Shown one piece after another: positions 37,283 to 47,428 of a stretch of 64,000 bases of DNA (its first letter is position 1; each line of letters starts with the position of its first letter). Under the pieces are notes generated by a model. That model made no database searches. It was given only the letters and a program-made list of their open reading frames with translations, and was not told where the DNA came from. The position numbers and the translations under genes were made by a program. The stretch comes from Pseudoxanthomonas kaohsiungensis (lineage in GTDB: Bacteria; Pseudomonadota; Gammaproteobacteria; Xanthomonadales; Xanthomonadaceae): NCBI RefSeq assembly GCF_010211765.1, contig NZ_PDWO01000001.1, positions 434,001-498,000 of the forward strand. Direction: 5' to 3'.

Positions 37283-38755
37283 ATGCCACACGCCACGGAA
37301 GCCCACCGGATGCATGACACCCTGCTGCTGTTCGGCGCCACCGGCGACCTGGCGCAGCGCTACCTGTTCCCCTCGCTGCTGCGCCTGCAGGGCGACGGGC
37401 TGCTGCCGGAGGACTTCCGCGTGCGCGCGCTGGCGCTGTCGCCGCACGACACCGGCAAGTTCCGCGAGATCCTGCGCGAGCGCTTCGCCAACCTGGCCCA
37501 CTACTCGCCCAGCGACGAGCAGGTCGAGCAGTTCCTGGCGCGCGTGGACTACCGCTCCGTCGACATGCGTACGCCCGAATCGGTGGCCGACGCGGTGCGC
37601 GACATGGTCGACCGTCCCTGCGTGAGCTACCTGTCGATCCCGCCGGGCCTGTACATCAGCACCTGCGAAGGCCTGGCCCTGGGCGGCGCGTTCAAGGCAC
37701 CGAACCGGCTGATGCTGGAGAAGCCGATCGGGCACGACCTGGACTCGGCGCGCGAGATCAATGCCACCATCGGCCGGCTGATCGACGAGGACCGGATCTT
37801 CCGCATCGACCACTACCTGGGCAAGGCGGCGGTGCAGAACCTGCTGGCGCTGCGCTTCGGCAACACGCTGCTGGAAGCGGTGTGGAACCGCAACTACATC
37901 GACTCGGTCAACATCCTGGTCTCCGAGACCGAGGGCGTGGACGGGCGCAACTCGTACTACGCGCGCTCCGGCGCGCTGCGCGACATGGTCCAGAGCCACA
38001 TCCTGCAGCTGCTGTGCCTGGTGGCGATGGAACCGCCGGCCTCGCTGGGCGCCGACCGGATCCGCGACGAGAAGGTCAAGGTGCTGCGCGCGATGCGTCC
38101 GTTCAGCGCCGCCGAGGCGCAACGCCACAGCGTGCGCGGCCGCTACATCGCCGGCACGATCGATGGCGCCCCGGTGCAGGCCTACACGCCTCCGGATGAC
38201 AGCGATGTCGAAACCTTCGTCGGCGTCACCGCCCACATCGACAACTGGCGCTGGGCCGGGGTGCCGTTCCACCTGGTCACCGGCAAGCGCATGGCCGAGC
38301 GGTCGACCGTGGTCACGGTGACGCTCAAGCCGGTCACCCACTGGCTGTTCGAGCGCCCCGACGGCGCCCATGCCGCGCCCAACCGCCTGACCTTCCGCCT
38401 GCAGCCGCAGGAGGACATCGAGCTGGGCCTGATGAGCAGCCTGGCCGGCCCCGAATGGGGCACGCTGGAGCTGCATCCGCTGGAGCTGGAGCTGTCCTCG
38501 CAGCCGGGCCACAACCGCCGCATCGCCTACGAGCGCCTGTTCCTGGACGCACTGCACGGCAGCCACGCCCTGTTCGTGCGCAACGACGAGGTCGAGGCGG
38601 CCTGGGCCTGGACCGACAGCGTGGTCGACGCCTGGAAGAGCGGCCACGTGCCCATGCAGTACTACCCCGCCGGCACCTGGGGCCCGCACGACGCCAACGC
38701 CTACCTGCCGGCCGAGTTCGACGCGGTCGGGCGCCCGGCCAGCCGCGGGACCTGA
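37283..38755 (+). CDS. zwf: Glucose-6-phosphate 1-dehydrogenase
   Basis: 490 aa. It oxidises glucose-6-phosphate to 6-phosphogluconolactone. The NADP-binding GATGDLAQRYLFPSL is at the N-terminus and the active-site motif is RIDHYLGKAAVQN, where most relatives have GKE after the lysine. The ATG at 37283 is taken; a start nine codons later is possible. First gene of a five-gene set for the Entner-Doudoroff route, with glk 2 bp after its stop. Confidence 0.96.
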   Translation: MPHATEAHRMHDTLLLFGATGDLAQRYLFPSLLRLQGDGLLPEDFRVRALALSPHDTGKFREILRERFANLAHYSPSDEQVEQFLARVDYRSVDMRTPESVADAVRDMVDRPCVSYLSIPPGLYISTCEGLALGGAFKAPNRLMLEKPIGHDLDSAREINATIGRLIDEDRIFRIDHYLGKAAVQNLLALRFGNTLLEAVWNRNYIDSVNILVSETEGVDGRNSYYARSGALRDMVQSHILQLLCLVAMEPPASLGADRIRDEKVKVLRAMRPFSAAEAQRHSVRGRYIAGTIDGAPVQAYTPPDDSDVETFVGVTAHIDNWRWAGVPFHLVTGKRMAERSTVVTVTLKPVTHWLFERPDGAHAAPNRLTFRLQPQEDIELGLMSSLAGPEWGTLELHPLELELSSQPGHNRRIAYERLFLDALHGSHALFVRNDEVEAAWAWTDSVVDAWKSGHVPMQYYPAGTWGPHDANAYLPAEFDAVGRPASRGT

Positions 38756-38757
38756 CC

Positions 38758-39747
38758 ATGTCCGCCACGCTGCTGATCGCCGACATCGGCGGTACCAATG
38801 CCCGCTTCGCCCTGGCCGACCCGCACGCGGCGACGCCGCTGCTCGACGACAGCGTGCGCGAGTTCGCGGTCGCCGACTTCCCGTCGCTGGCCGACGCCGC
38901 GCGCCACTACCTGGACCAGGCCGGCGCGCACGCCGACCGCGGCGTGTTCGCGGTCGCCGGCCGCGTCGATGGCGACGAGGCCCGCATCACCAACCATCCC
39001 TGGGTGATCTCGCGCAGCCGCACCCGCGAGATGCTCGGCTTCGACCAGGTGCACCTGCTCAACGACTTCGCCGCGCAGGCGATGGCCATCAGCCTGTACC
39101 GGCCTGAAGACCTGGTCGCCATCGGCGGCGTGGCCTGGAACCCGGCGCCGGCCGACCAGCCACGCACCTATGCGGTGCTGGGCCCGGGCACCGGCCTGGG
39201 CGTGGGCGGCCTGGTGGTCCGCGACGGCCGCTGCTACCCGCTTGAGACCGAAGGCGGCCACGTGAGCTTCCCGCCGGGCACGCCGGAGGAGATCCGGATC
39301 CTGGAGATCCTGTCGGCGCAATTCGGCCGTGTGTCCAACGAGCGGCTGATCTGCGGTCCGGGCCTGGTCAACATCCACCGCGCCCTGTGCGAGCTCGCCG
39401 GCCTCGACCCGGGCCTGCTGGAGCCCAAGGACATCACCGCACGCGCCGCCCAGGGCGATGCCCTGGGGATGCGCGCGGTCGACGTGTTCTGCGCGGTGTT
39501 CGGCGCCATCGCCGGCGACCTGGTGCTCACCCTGGGTGCCTGGGACGGGGTGTTCCTGACCGGTGGCCTGGTGCCGAAAATGCTCGACTCCCTGCGCCAC
39601 AGCGGCTTCCGCCAGCGCTTCGAATACAAGGGGCGCTTCTCGCCGACGATGGCCCGGGTGCCGTCCCTGGCCGTGGTGCATCCGCGCGCCGGCCTGCTCG
39701 GTGCGGCCGCCTATGCGGTCGACCTGCTCCGCCGGGAGGCCGCATGA
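38758..39747 (+). CDS. glk: Glucokinase
   Basis: 329 aa. It phosphorylates glucose to glucose-6-phosphate with ATP. The phosphate motif is LLIADIGGTNARFAL, the sugar-binding region includes LLNDFAAQAMA, and the GPGTGLGVGG adenosine-site motif and EGGHVSFPP follow. The zwf-glk gap is 2 bp, and its stop overlaps pgl by ATGA. Glucose released by the glycosidases at 44-52 kb would enter here. Confidence 0.96.
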   Translation: MSATLLIADIGGTNARFALADPHAATPLLDDSVREFAVADFPSLADAARHYLDQAGAHADRGVFAVAGRVDGDEARITNHPWVISRSRTREMLGFDQVHLLNDFAAQAMAISLYRPEDLVAIGGVAWNPAPADQPRTYAVLGPGTGLGVGGLVVRDGRCYPLETEGGHVSFPPGTPEEIRILEILSAQFGRVSNERLICGPGLVNIHRALCELAGLDPGLLEPKDITARAAQGDALGMRAVDVFCAVFGAIAGDLVLTLGAWDGVFLTGGLVPKMLDSLRHSGFRQRFEYKGRFSPTMARVPSLAVVHPRAGLLGAAAYAVDLLRREAA

Positions 39748-40472
39748 AGCGCAACCCGCCCGTGCGCGACTCGCGCGTGGAATGGATCGAGCACGGCGAT
39801 CCGGAATCCTGGATCCACGGCATCGTCGCCGACATGGAACGCATGCTCGCGGTCGAGCTGGCGATCCGCGGCCGCGCGCGCATGCTGCTCTCCGGCGGCA
39901 CCACGCCGGCCCCCGCCTATGCACAGCTGGCCGTCGCGCCGCTGGACTGGTCGAAGATCACCGTCGGCCTGGTCGACGAGCGCTGGCTGTCGCCGCAGGA
40001 CAGCGCCAGCAACGCGCGCCTGGTACGCGAGAGCCTGCTCGACCGCGCCGACGTCGGCCGCTTCGAGCCGCTGGTCCGCGAGGGCCTGACCCTGGCCGAG
40101 TCGGTCCACGCCGCCAACGTCGAGGCCGAACATGCGCAGGAAGCCTGCGTGGCCGTGCTCGGCATGGGCAACGACGGCCATACCGCCTCGTTGTTCCCCG
40201 GCTCGGCCGACCTCGACCGCGCCCTGGCCAGCCCGCTGCCGTACGCGGCGCTGGACGCCAGCGGCTGCCCGGTCGCCGGCGACTGGCCCTTGCGCATCAC
40301 CCTGACCCCGGCCGGCCTGGCGCGTACCCGCCACCGGCTCCTGCTGTTGCGCGGCGAGACCAAGCGCGAGGTATTCCTGCGCGCGCTGCAAGGCGACGAC
40401 GTGCGCGAACTTCCGATCCGCGCGGCACTGGGGATCGGCCTGGAACCGGTGCGCGTGCACTGGTGCGAGTGA
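39744..40472 (+). CDS. pgl: 6-phosphogluconolactonase
   Basis: 242 aa. It hydrolyses the lactone made by Zwf. Conserved blocks are [26 protein letters not shown] and [19 protein letters not shown] overlap with glk fixes the start; edd begins 4 bp after the stop. Confidence 0.95.
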   Translation: MKRNPPVRDSRVEWIEHGDPESWIHGIVADMERMLAVELAIRGRARMLLSGGTTPAPAYAQLAVAPLDWSKITVGLVDERWLSPQDSASNARLVRESLLDRADVGRFEPLVREGLTLAESVHAANVEAEHAQEACVAVLGMGNDGHTASLFPGSADLDRALASPLPYAALDASGCPVAGDWPLRITLTPAGLARTRHRLLLLRGETKREVFLRALQGDDVRELPIRAALGIGLEPVRVHWCE

Positions 40473-40476
40473 AGAC

Positions 40477-42390
40477 ATGAGCCTGCATCCGAAGATCGAA
40501 GCCATCACCGCGCGCATCGTCAAGCGCAGCGCCCCCTCGCGTGCGGCCTACCTGGCTGGCATCGACCAGGCGGTCCGCAACGGGCCCAACCGCACGCCGC
40601 TGAGCTGCGCCAACCTGGCCCACGTGTTCGCCGCCTGCGGCGACACCGACAAGGCGCGCCTGCGCGCCGACGCGACGCCCAACCTCGGCATCATCACCGC
40701 CTACAACGACATGCTCTCGGCGCACCAGCCGTACGAGCACTACCCCGAGCGCATCCGCGCCCTCGCCCGCAGCCTGGGCGCGACCGCGCAGGTCGCCGGC
40801 GGCGTGCCGGCGATGTGCGACGGCGTCACCCAGGGCCGCGGCGGCATGGAGCTGTCGTTGTTCTCGCGCGACGTGATCGCCCAGGCCGCCGCGATCGGCC
40901 TGAGCCACGACGCGTTCGACGCCGCGCTTTACCTCGGCATCTGCGACAAGATCGTGCCGGGCCTGCTGATCGGCGCGCTGGCCTTCGGCCACCTGCCGGC
41001 GCTGTTCGTGCCGGCCGGGCCGATGCCCGCCGGCATCCCCAACAAGAAGAAGGCCGAGGTGCGCGAGCGCTACGCCGCCGGCGAAGCCACCCGCGAGGAG
41101 CTGCTCGAGGTCGAGGCGCAGTCCTACCACTCGGCCGGCACCTGCACCTTCTACGGCACCGCCAATTCCAACCAGGTGCTGCTCGAGGCGATGGGCGTGC
41201 AGCTGCCGGGCAGTTCCTTCATCAACCCGGGCACGCCGCTGCGCACCGCGCTCGACGACGAAGCCGTCCACCGCGTGCTGAAGATGACCGCGCTGGGCGA
41301 CGACTACCGCCCGCTGGGCCGGTTGATCGACGAGCGCGCCATCGTCAACGCGGTGGTCGCGCTGATGGCCACCGGTGGCTCGACCAACCACACCATCCAC
41401 TGGATCGCCGTGGCGCGCGCCGCCGGCGTGGCCCTGACCTGGGACGACATGGACCAGCTCTCGCAGGTGGTGCCGCTGCTGGCGCGCGTCTATCCCAACG
41501 GCGAGGCGGACGTGAACCGCTTCCAGGCCGCCGGCGGCGTGCCGTTCGTGTTCCGCGAACTGCTCGATGCCGGACTGATGCACGACCTGGCCACCGTCGT
41601 GCCCGAGGGCATGCGTGCGTTCACCCGCGAACCGCGCCTGGAAGGCGGCGTGCTCACCTCGGTGCCGGCACCGGCCGTTTCCGGCGACGAGTCGGTCGTG
41701 CGCACCGCGGCCGCGCCGTTCGAAGCCCAGGGCGGCCTGCGCCTGCTGCGCGGCAATATCGGGCGCGGCCTGATCAAGCTGTCCGCGGTCAAGCCCGAGT
41801 ACCGCTATATCGAAGCGCAGGCGGTGGTGGTCGACGCGCCGCAGAAGCTCAACAAGCTGCATGCCGCCGGCGTGTTGCCACGGGATTTCGTCGCCGTGGT
41901 GACCTACCAGGGCCCGCGCGCCAACGGCATGCCGGAGCTGCACTCGCTCGCCCCATTGCTGGGCATGCTGCAGAACCAGGGCCGCAAGGTGGCGCTGGTC
42001 ACCGACGGCCGCCTGTCCGGTGCCTCGGGCAAGATCCCCGCGGCGATCCACGTCACGCCCGAAGCCGCGCGTGGCGGCGCGATCGGCAAGGTCCGCGACG
42101 GCGACATCGTCCGCCTGGACAGCGAGGCCGGTACGCTGGAAGTGCTGGTCGACGCGGCCGAGTTCGCGGCCCGCGAGGTCGCCGCCAACACCAGCCCCGC
42201 GCTGCACGACCTCGGCCGCAACCTGTTCGCCAACAGCCGTGCCCTGGTCGGCCCGGCCGACCAGGGCGCGCTGTCGATCTCCTGCGGACCGCCGGCGCAC
42301 GATGGCAGCGCCTGGGACTACGACGCCGAATACGAGCTCGGCTGCGATGCCGACGCGGCGCTCGCCCCGCACGAGGCCAAGGACGCCTGA
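40477..42390 (+). CDS. edd: Phosphogluconate dehydratase
   Basis: 637 aa. It dehydrates 6-phosphogluconate to KDPG. Family features: Fe-S cluster cysteines in [13 protein letters not shown] and [16 protein letters not shown] near the end, and the [16 protein letters not shown] segment. Length is normal for Edd rather than IlvD. The stop is 42 bp before a cluster of three GTAG palindromes, then eda follows. Confidence 0.97.
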   Translation: MSLHPKIEAITARIVKRSAPSRAAYLAGIDQAVRNGPNRTPLSCANLAHVFAACGDTDKARLRADATPNLGIITAYNDMLSAHQPYEHYPERIRALARSLGATAQVAGGVPAMCDGVTQGRGGMELSLFSRDVIAQAAAIGLSHDAFDAALYLGICDKIVPGLLIGALAFGHLPALFVPAGPMPAGIPNKKKAEVRERYAAGEATREELLEVEAQSYHSAGTCTFYGTANSNQVLLEAMGVQLPGSSFINPGTPLRTALDDEAVHRVLKMTALGDDYRPLGRLIDERAIVNAVVALMATGGSTNHTIHWIAVARAAGVALTWDDMDQLSQVVPLLARVYPNGEADVNRFQAAGGVPFVFRELLDAGLMHDLATVVPEGMRAFTREPRLEGGVLTSVPAPAVSGDESVVRTAAAPFEAQGGLRLLRGNIGRGLIKLSAVKPEYRYIEAQAVVVDAPQKLNKLHAAGVLPRDFVAVVTYQGPRANGMPELHSLAPLLGMLQNQGRKVALVTDGRLSGASGKIPAAIHVTPEAARGGAIGKVRDGDIVRLDSEAGTLEVLVDAAEFAAREVAANTSPALHDLGRNLFANSRALVGPADQGALSISCGPPAHDGSAWDYDAEYELGCDADAALAPHEAKDA

Positions 42391-42431
42391 GCCGGGGGCA
42401 CACCGGCGCCGCGGCTTGCGACCCGCGTCTC

Positions 42432-42546
42432 GTAGAGCGGGGCTTGCCCCGCTGCTTCCGACCGGGCGGGGAAAGCGCAGCGGGGCGAGCCCCGCTCTAC
42501 GAAAGAGCTGGACGGGGAAGGCGCAGCGGGGCAAGCCCCGCTCTAC
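42432..42546. repeat. Cluster of three GTAG-type palindromic repeats (SMAG-like)
   Basis: Copies at 42432-42453 (plus), 42479-42500 (minus, GCGAGC centre) and 42525-42546 (minus). All have GTAG at one end and the AGCGGGG/CCCCGCT stem. They fill most of the 272-bp edd-eda gap, where they could attenuate read-through or stabilise edd mRNA. An eda promoter may lie to their right. Confidence 0.9.
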
Positions 42547-42662
42547 GGAACGCCCGTCTCGCGACGGATGGTCAGATTGGATGCAGCGGCAACCGAAGCG
42601 TTGGCGCGCGGGGCGTCGGTTAGAATCGGCGTCCGCACGAACACGCACGGACCCCACGCCCC

Positions 42663-43322
42663 ATGAGCATCGCCGATACCCAGGCCCAGGCCGAACAGCT
42701 GCTGCGCAAGTCCGGCATCCTGCCGGTGGTCACCGCCGACAGCGTGGACGAGGCACGCAGGCTGTCGGCCGCGCTGCTCAAGGGCGGCCTGACCGCGATC
42801 GAACTGACCCTGCGCACGCCGGCCGCGCTCGATGCGCTGGTCGCGCTGAAGAAGGAACTGCCGGGCATCGCGGTCGGCATGGGCACGGTGCTGACGATCG
42901 AGCAGATGCAGAAGTGCATCGAGCTGGGCGCCGACTTCCTGGTCACCCCGGGCACGCCGCCGGAGCTGGCCGATGCGCTGGCGCGGGCGCCGATCCCGGT
43001 GGTTCCCGGCGGCGCGACGCCGACCGAATTCCTCTCGCTGATGGCGCGCGGCTTCCGCGTGTGCAAGCTGTTCCCGGCTACCGCGGTCGGCGGCCTGGCC
43101 ATGCTCAAGGGCCTGGCCGGCCCGATGGCCGAACTGAAGATCTGCCCCACCGGCGGCATCACCGAGGACACGGCGGCCGAATTCCTGTCGCAGCCCAACG
43201 TGGTGTGCATCGGCGGCTCGTGGATGGTGCCGAAGAACTGGCTCAAGGCCGGCGAGTGGGACAAGGTCGAGGCCAGCGCCGCCAAGGCCGCGGCGATCGT
43301 CGCCGGCGTGCGCGCGCGCTGA
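42663..43322 (+). CDS. eda: KDPG/KHG aldolase
   Basis: 219 aa. It splits KDPG to pyruvate and glyceraldehyde-3-phosphate. Catalytic Glu is in IELTLRTPAAL and the Schiff-base Lys in FRVCKLFPAT; the phosphate-binding FLVTPGTPPEL and PTGGITEDTA loops are intact. It ends the Entner-Doudoroff set. Confidence 0.97.
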   Translation: MSIADTQAQAEQLLRKSGILPVVTADSVDEARRLSAALLKGGLTAIELTLRTPAALDALVALKKELPGIAVGMGTVLTIEQMQKCIELGADFLVTPGTPPELADALARAPIPVVPGGATPTEFLSLMARGFRVCKLFPATAVGGLAMLKGLAGPMAELKICPTGGITEDTAAEFLSQPNVVCIGGSWMVPKNWLKAGEWDKVEASAAKAAAIVAGVRAR

Positions 43323-43347
43323 CTTCCCCTCGGGCGCTGCGCGCCTC

Positions 43348-43424
43348 GTAGAGCGGGGCTTGCCCCGCTGCTCTGGCCCGGCCATCGATCGCCAACGGCG
43401 CAAGCGGGGCAAGCCCCGCTCTAC
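43348..43424. repeat. Inverted pair of GTAG-type palindromic repeats (SMAG-like)
   Basis: Copies at 43348-43369 (plus) and 43403-43424 (minus), 33 bp apart and facing each other. They sit between convergent eda and a membrane-protein gene. The GTAG of the right copy supplies the TAG stop of that gene. Confidence 0.9.
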
Positions 43425-44101
43425 GAAGCCTCGAACGACAGATGCAGGCGTTCATGGCGCCAGCACCAGGCCTGCACCACGTACCACGCGGCCAGCAGCA
43501 GTCCCAGCTGCCACTCCAGTGCATTCTCCAGCCGGTCCTGGCGCGCGCGATCCTGCAGCAGCGCATCGCCGAGCACGTTGCCCACTCCCAGCAGCAGCAT
43601 CGCGACGCAGATCGCGGCCATGGCCTGCCACTGCCGCAACGCCATGCCGGTCATCGCGCCGCTGCGCCAGCGCCGCAGGAACACCAGCTGGGCGAGGAAG
43701 CCGCAGCCGAAGAACACGGTGACCCCATAGCGGCGCAGGAAGCCGTAGGCGACGCCCTCGGTGCCCAGGAATGTCGCGTACACGCCCAGCGCCAGCGCGC
43801 AGGCCAGCCCGAGCACGGCCAGCGTGCGTGACGGCATGCCCCTGGCCTCGAGCCAGCGCGACGCCAGCCACCAGTGGATCGCCACCAGCACCGCGCACGG
43901 AAGCATCAACAGCCGGAACAGGTGGTTGCCCAGCCCGTGCCGGGCCGCGCGGCTGATCGAGGTACAACCATCCCAATAGGGGTTGCAGGCCTCGACGTGG
44001 CCGCCTTGCAGCGACAGCCACCATGCCAGGTGCACGGCCACCCCCATCACCAGCGCGATCGCCAGCGGACATGCCCACAACGTGATGGTGGTACGCGACA
44101 T
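43421..44101 (-). CDS. Uncharacterised integral membrane protein
   Basis: 226 aa with six predicted helices. After helix 1 comes a conserved-looking extracytoplasmic loop ACNPYWDGCTSISRAARHG with two cysteines, reminiscent of Frag1/DRAM/Sfk1-type proteins, but the relation is weak. The ATG at 44101 starts with MSRTTITLW. The TAG stop is the GTAG end of a palindromic repeat. It follows the large glycosidase gene by 83 bp on the same strand. Confidence 0.7.
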   Translation of the reverse strand: MSRTTITLWACPLAIALVMGVAVHLAWWLSLQGGHVEACNPYWDGCTSISRAARHGLGNHLFRLLMLPCAVLVAIHWWLASRWLEARGMPSRTLAVLGLACALALGVYATFLGTEGVAYGFLRRYGVTVFFGCGFLAQLVFLRRWRSGAMTGMALRQWQAMAAICVAMLLLGVGNVLGDALLQDRARQDRLENALEWQLGLLLAAWYVVQAWCWRHERLHLSFEAS

Positions 44102-44184
44102 GGTCCGGCTCCGTTCGCCTGCACCCGATCCAAACCCGATTCCAGGCCGACCGCATCCGCTACGGACGCGGCGCGCCGCCGCGG

Positions 44185-47100
44185 TCAGGGCACAGCGACG
44201 CGCACGCGTGCACCGGGCCGGGCTATGCGCAGCTCGCCGTCGCGCCACAGCGCCGGCTCGCCGTCGATGGTGGTCGCTCCCGGCGTGCCCGGGTACGGCC
44301 AGGGCAGCACCAGCCCGCCCGGCGGCAGGCCTGCGTCGGCGGCCACGTCCAGCTGCAACTGCCCATCGATACGCCGCAGCGAGTAGTCCAGTCGCCCGTG
44401 CGGCGTGTACAGGCCTTCGATCGCGACGCCCTCGCCGTCCAGCCAGTCCAGCGGCACGCCGGCGGCCAGCACCAGGCTGTCGTCGCGTTCGCGGGTATTG
44501 GCGAACATGTCCAGCGCCGAGCGCAGGAAGTCCGAAGCCACCCACGCATGCGGCAGGTCGCCGACGAAGAACGGCTTACGCGGCGTGCGCGAGACCACTT
44601 CGGCCCACTGGTTCCAGTCGGCCGGCGCGCGATCCGTGAAGAAGTACTCCGTCGCCTCCCAGGCACGCTCGCGCCAGCCCAGGCGCACGAACGCGGCCAC
44701 GTTGCGCCATTCGTACGGGGTGTAGTCCTTCCATTCGCGCTGGCCGTCGCGGCGCTGGACGAACTCGCGCCAGTAGCGCTCGAAGGTGTTCTCCAGCAGG
44801 TCGCGCGGCAGCCAGTCCTGCTCCCCGCCCGGTGCCAGCGCGATCGTGGTCGAGGTCGGGTCGAAGTCGCCCAGTTCGGCCGCGCCGGGCAGGTAGTCGA
44901 TGCCGTGGCGGCGGGTCGCCGCGCGCAGCGAGGCCGCCAGGTCCGCGCGGAACTGGTCGCGCGCCCGGGCCATCCGCCGCGCGTCCTCGTCCTTGCCCAG
45001 CGCCCGCGCGATCTCCACCGCGTCCTTGTAACCGCGCAAGGCCCAGAAGTTGTCCCAGTACGAATGCATCGGCTTGGCCGAGTAGCCCTCGTGGCTGATC
45101 GACGCCGGCATCATCCCGTAGAACGCCGGATCCAGCGCCCGGTTCGCCGCGGTACGCTCGCTGGCGCGCAATTGCTCCATGTAGCCGAACGCGCCGGCCA
45201 CGTGCGGCCACATCTTCTCCAGGAAGGCGCGATCGCCGGTGTAGCGCCAGTATTCGGCGATGTTGAAGATCAACTCGCCATGGCTGTCGTTTTCCGGCAC
45301 CGGGTCGCTGCCGCGGTCGTCGACGCAGCATGGCACCTTGCCGTTGTCGAACTGGTACGGCGCGTACCACTCCAGGTACTCGCGCACCACCTCGGGCCGG
45401 CCCAGGCGCAGCAGTCCTTCTGAAATCATCGCCCCGTCGCGGATCCAGCTGCGCGAATACGAGCGCGTGCCCGGCTGCAGGCGCGGACCGACCCTCGAGA
45501 CCAGCATGTGCGCCAGCGCGGTATGCACCGTGTCGGCGAACGCCTGGCCCTGCGGCGGCAGGCGCAGGCGCACCTGGCCGAGCAGGTCCTGCCATTGCGC
45601 CTGCGCGGCCTGCTCGGCCGCGGCCAGGTCGAACCCCTCCGGTATCCGTGCCGGCCCGTCCAGCGGCGCCACCAGCGCGATATCACGCGTTTCACCCGGC
45701 GCCAGGCGCACGCGATACAACAACATGCCCGAGGCCAGTCCGGTCGGATCGACGACCGAACGCGTTGCGGGGACATCGCCCCCCGCCAGGCGCATCACCT
45801 CGAGCCCGGCATCGAATGGCGTGGCGAATGCCGCGTCCGGTTCGGTGGTGGCGAACACCCGTGGCCTGCCGTCCACGACGACCGCGCTTCCTTCCAGCGC
45901 GAGCTGTTCGATCCGGCTCACCCCACCCACGGTGTTGAGGAACTGGCTGGGCGGATTGACCTGCAGCGGCCGCACGGCCAACGCCAGGGTGGCCTCGCGC
46001 GGTCGGTCGCTGGGGTTCTCCAGTCGATAGCGCATTACCAGCTGCGAATTCCCCGGCGTGCCTTGGGCGAAGGCGAGCACATCCAGCAACGGCGCTGGCG
46101 CATCGCCGGATGCGTCCTTGGCGGTCCAGCTCACGTTCGGCATCGGAATGCCGCCCGGACGCAAGCCCTGCCCGGTGCGCACATCGGCCCAGCTGCGCAA
46201 CTGGCCATCCTCGAGCAGGAACGGCTCGACGCTGAAACCAGCGCGCGATACCTCGACCGCGCCGTCCTCGCCGATCAGGCCCTGCTCGTGGCCGCCATCG
46301 ATGCCGATGATGGTCCAGTACGGCTGCTCGCCACTGAAGCCCCGCGGCAACCAGCCGCGCGGCAGGTCGGCCGCCACGGCCTTGATGAAATCGTTCGGGT
46401 GGGCGGAGAACGACAGCGGCTGCACGTGCGCCTCGGCCAGCGCATAACCTCCACCATCGAAGTCCAGCGCGATCCGACGCGACTCGGCTTCAGGCAGGGC
46501 CAGCCAGTCGGTGACGCCGCGCCCCTCGTCGACGCGCCGCACTTCGCGCCAGCCCTCGCGCGGATCGTCCAGCAGCACGGCATAACGCGTCGGCCGCCGG
46601 TCGGCAGCCGACCAGTGCAGGCGCAGGCCGCCGAACTCGCGCACCTGGCCCAGGTCCAGCACCAGGCGCTGCCTGCCGCTGGCCCGCCAGGCGGTGGACA
46701 GGTCGCCGTCTATCGCCAGCGCCGCGGTATCGGGCGAAGCGGTGGCTTCCGCCGCCATGGCCCGGGGTGGCGCCGGGGGGTCCACCGGCAGCGGTTCGAA
46801 GGTCAGCCCGTCGAAGCACACCGAGCCGGCACCGCCCGCGTTGTTGTAGATGGTGAACTCGATCTTCGCGCTGCGGCGCAGGACCTTGTCCGCGTCCGGA
46901 CCCCAGGCCTTGGAGATGTGCCGCTGGCGATATCGCACCTCGCTCCAGTCGCGCGGGAACTCGTACTTCGGCCGGTTCACCCACCACACGTTGTCGCCGC
47001 TGGCGTCGACCAGCTTGAACTGCAGGTCGTTGGCCGGCGAATCGCCGCGCAGCTGGAAGGCGAAACGGAAATTCTCCGGATACTCCAGCGGCAGGTCGCG

Positions 47101-47388
47101 CTGGATGCCGGCGTAGCCCGACACCCCGTTGAAGTCGTAGTCCAGGCACAGCGCCTTGCCTGCGACGCCCTCGACCTGGCGGATGCTGCCGCTGACCTGG
47201 TTGGAGACGACCACGCGCCAGGGCGAGGCGTCCTCGAAATCATCGAGCACGCGAGGTTGGGCCATTGCCACCATCGGCGCCTGGGAAGCCAAGGCCAATG
47301 CAAAAGCCCCTGCCTGGCGGAGGATGCGGCTTGCCGGCCTCTGGCGAAACACGCCGTGAATCCATCCATGGAGGCTCGGGCGCGCCAT
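44185..47388 (-). CDS. Large modular secreted glycosidase with F5/8-type C domain
   Basis: 1067 aa from the proposed ATG at 47388; GTG at 47352 is the main alternative. Order: signal peptide ending AMA-QP; a CBM-like jelly roll (about 50-190, DDFEDASPW...VCFDGLTFEPL); an F5/8-type C domain (about 200-310, LVLDLGQVREFGGLRLHWS); a beta-sandwich (about 320-590); and an alpha/alpha barrel (about 600-960) with YSRSWIRDGAMISEGL and ENDSHGELIFNIAEYW, typical of GH15/GH63-like glucosidases. Probably a periplasmic or secreted exo-glucosidase; substrate unproven. Both possible start codons lie inside repeat B1. It ends the minus-strand sugar block. Confidence 0.85.
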   Translation of the reverse strand: MARPSLHGWIHGVFRQRPASRILRQAGAFALALASQAPMVAMAQPRVLDDFEDASPWRVVVSNQVSGSIRQVEGVAGKALCLDYDFNGVSGYAGIQRDLPLEYPENFRFAFQLRGDSPANDLQFKLVDASGDNVWWVNRPKYEFPRDWSEVRYRQRHISKAWGPDADKVLRRSAKIEFTIYNNAGGAGSVCFDGLTFEPLPVDPPAPPRAMAAEATASPDTAALAIDGDLSTAWRASGRQRLVLDLGQVREFGGLRLHWSAADRRPTRYAVLLDDPREGWREVRRVDEGRGVTDWLALPEAESRRIALDFDGGGYALAEAHVQPLSFSAHPNDFIKAVAADLPRGWLPRGFSGEQPYWTIIGIDGGHEQGLIGEDGAVEVSRAGFSVEPFLLEDGQLRSWADVRTGQGLRPGGIPMPNVSWTAKDASGDAPAPLLDVLAFAQGTPGNSQLVMRYRLENPSDRPREATLALAVRPLQVNPPSQFLNTVGGVSRIEQLALEGSAVVVDGRPRVFATTEPDAAFATPFDAGLEVMRLAGGDVPATRSVVDPTGLASGMLLYRVRLAPGETRDIALVAPLDGPARIPEGFDLAAAEQAAQAQWQDLLGQVRLRLPPQGQAFADTVHTALAHMLVSRVGPRLQPGTRSYSRSWIRDGAMISEGLLRLGRPEVVREYLEWYAPYQFDNGKVPCCVDDRGSDPVPENDSHGELIFNIAEYWRYTGDRAFLEKMWPHVAGAFGYMEQLRASERTAANRALDPAFYGMMPASISHEGYSAKPMHSYWDNFWALRGYKDAVEIARALGKDEDARRMARARDQFRADLAASLRAATRRHGIDYLPGAAELGDFDPTSTTIALAPGGEQDWLPRDLLENTFERYWREFVQRRDGQREWKDYTPYEWRNVAAFVRLGWRERAWEATEYFFTDRAPADWNQWAEVVSRTPRKPFFVGDLPHAWVASDFLRSALDMFANTRERDDSLVLAAGVPLDWLDGEGVAIEGLYTPHGRLDYSLRRIDGQLQLDVAADAGLPPGGLVLPWPYPGTPGATTIDGEPALWRDGELRIARPGARVRVAVP

Positions 47389-47428
47389 CCATGGCGCGCA
47401 CGGTTTCGCCAGAGGCCGGCAAGCCGCA
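47325..47428 (-). repeat. Variable-arm palindromic element B1
   Basis: Arms 47325-47350 and 47403-47428 are perfect inverted repeats over 26 bp. The 52-nt core between them, read on the minus strand, aligns without gaps to the core of B2 with 43 of 52 identities. The core contains its own 9-bp hairpin GCGCGCCAT/ATGGCGCGC (47380-47399) and repeated ATGGATGG. The B1 arms bear no resemblance to those of B2. The element overlaps the 5' end of the glycosidase gene. Confidence 0.85.

Noticed and set aside
42432-42546. Possible CRISPR array from three similar 22-nt units
   Set aside because: Units alternate in orientation, spacers are irregular in length, and no cas genes are present; these are GTAG palindromes.
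40297-42657. Minus-strand 786-codon frame opposite edd
   Set aside because: Low-complexity shadow of edd; no domain.
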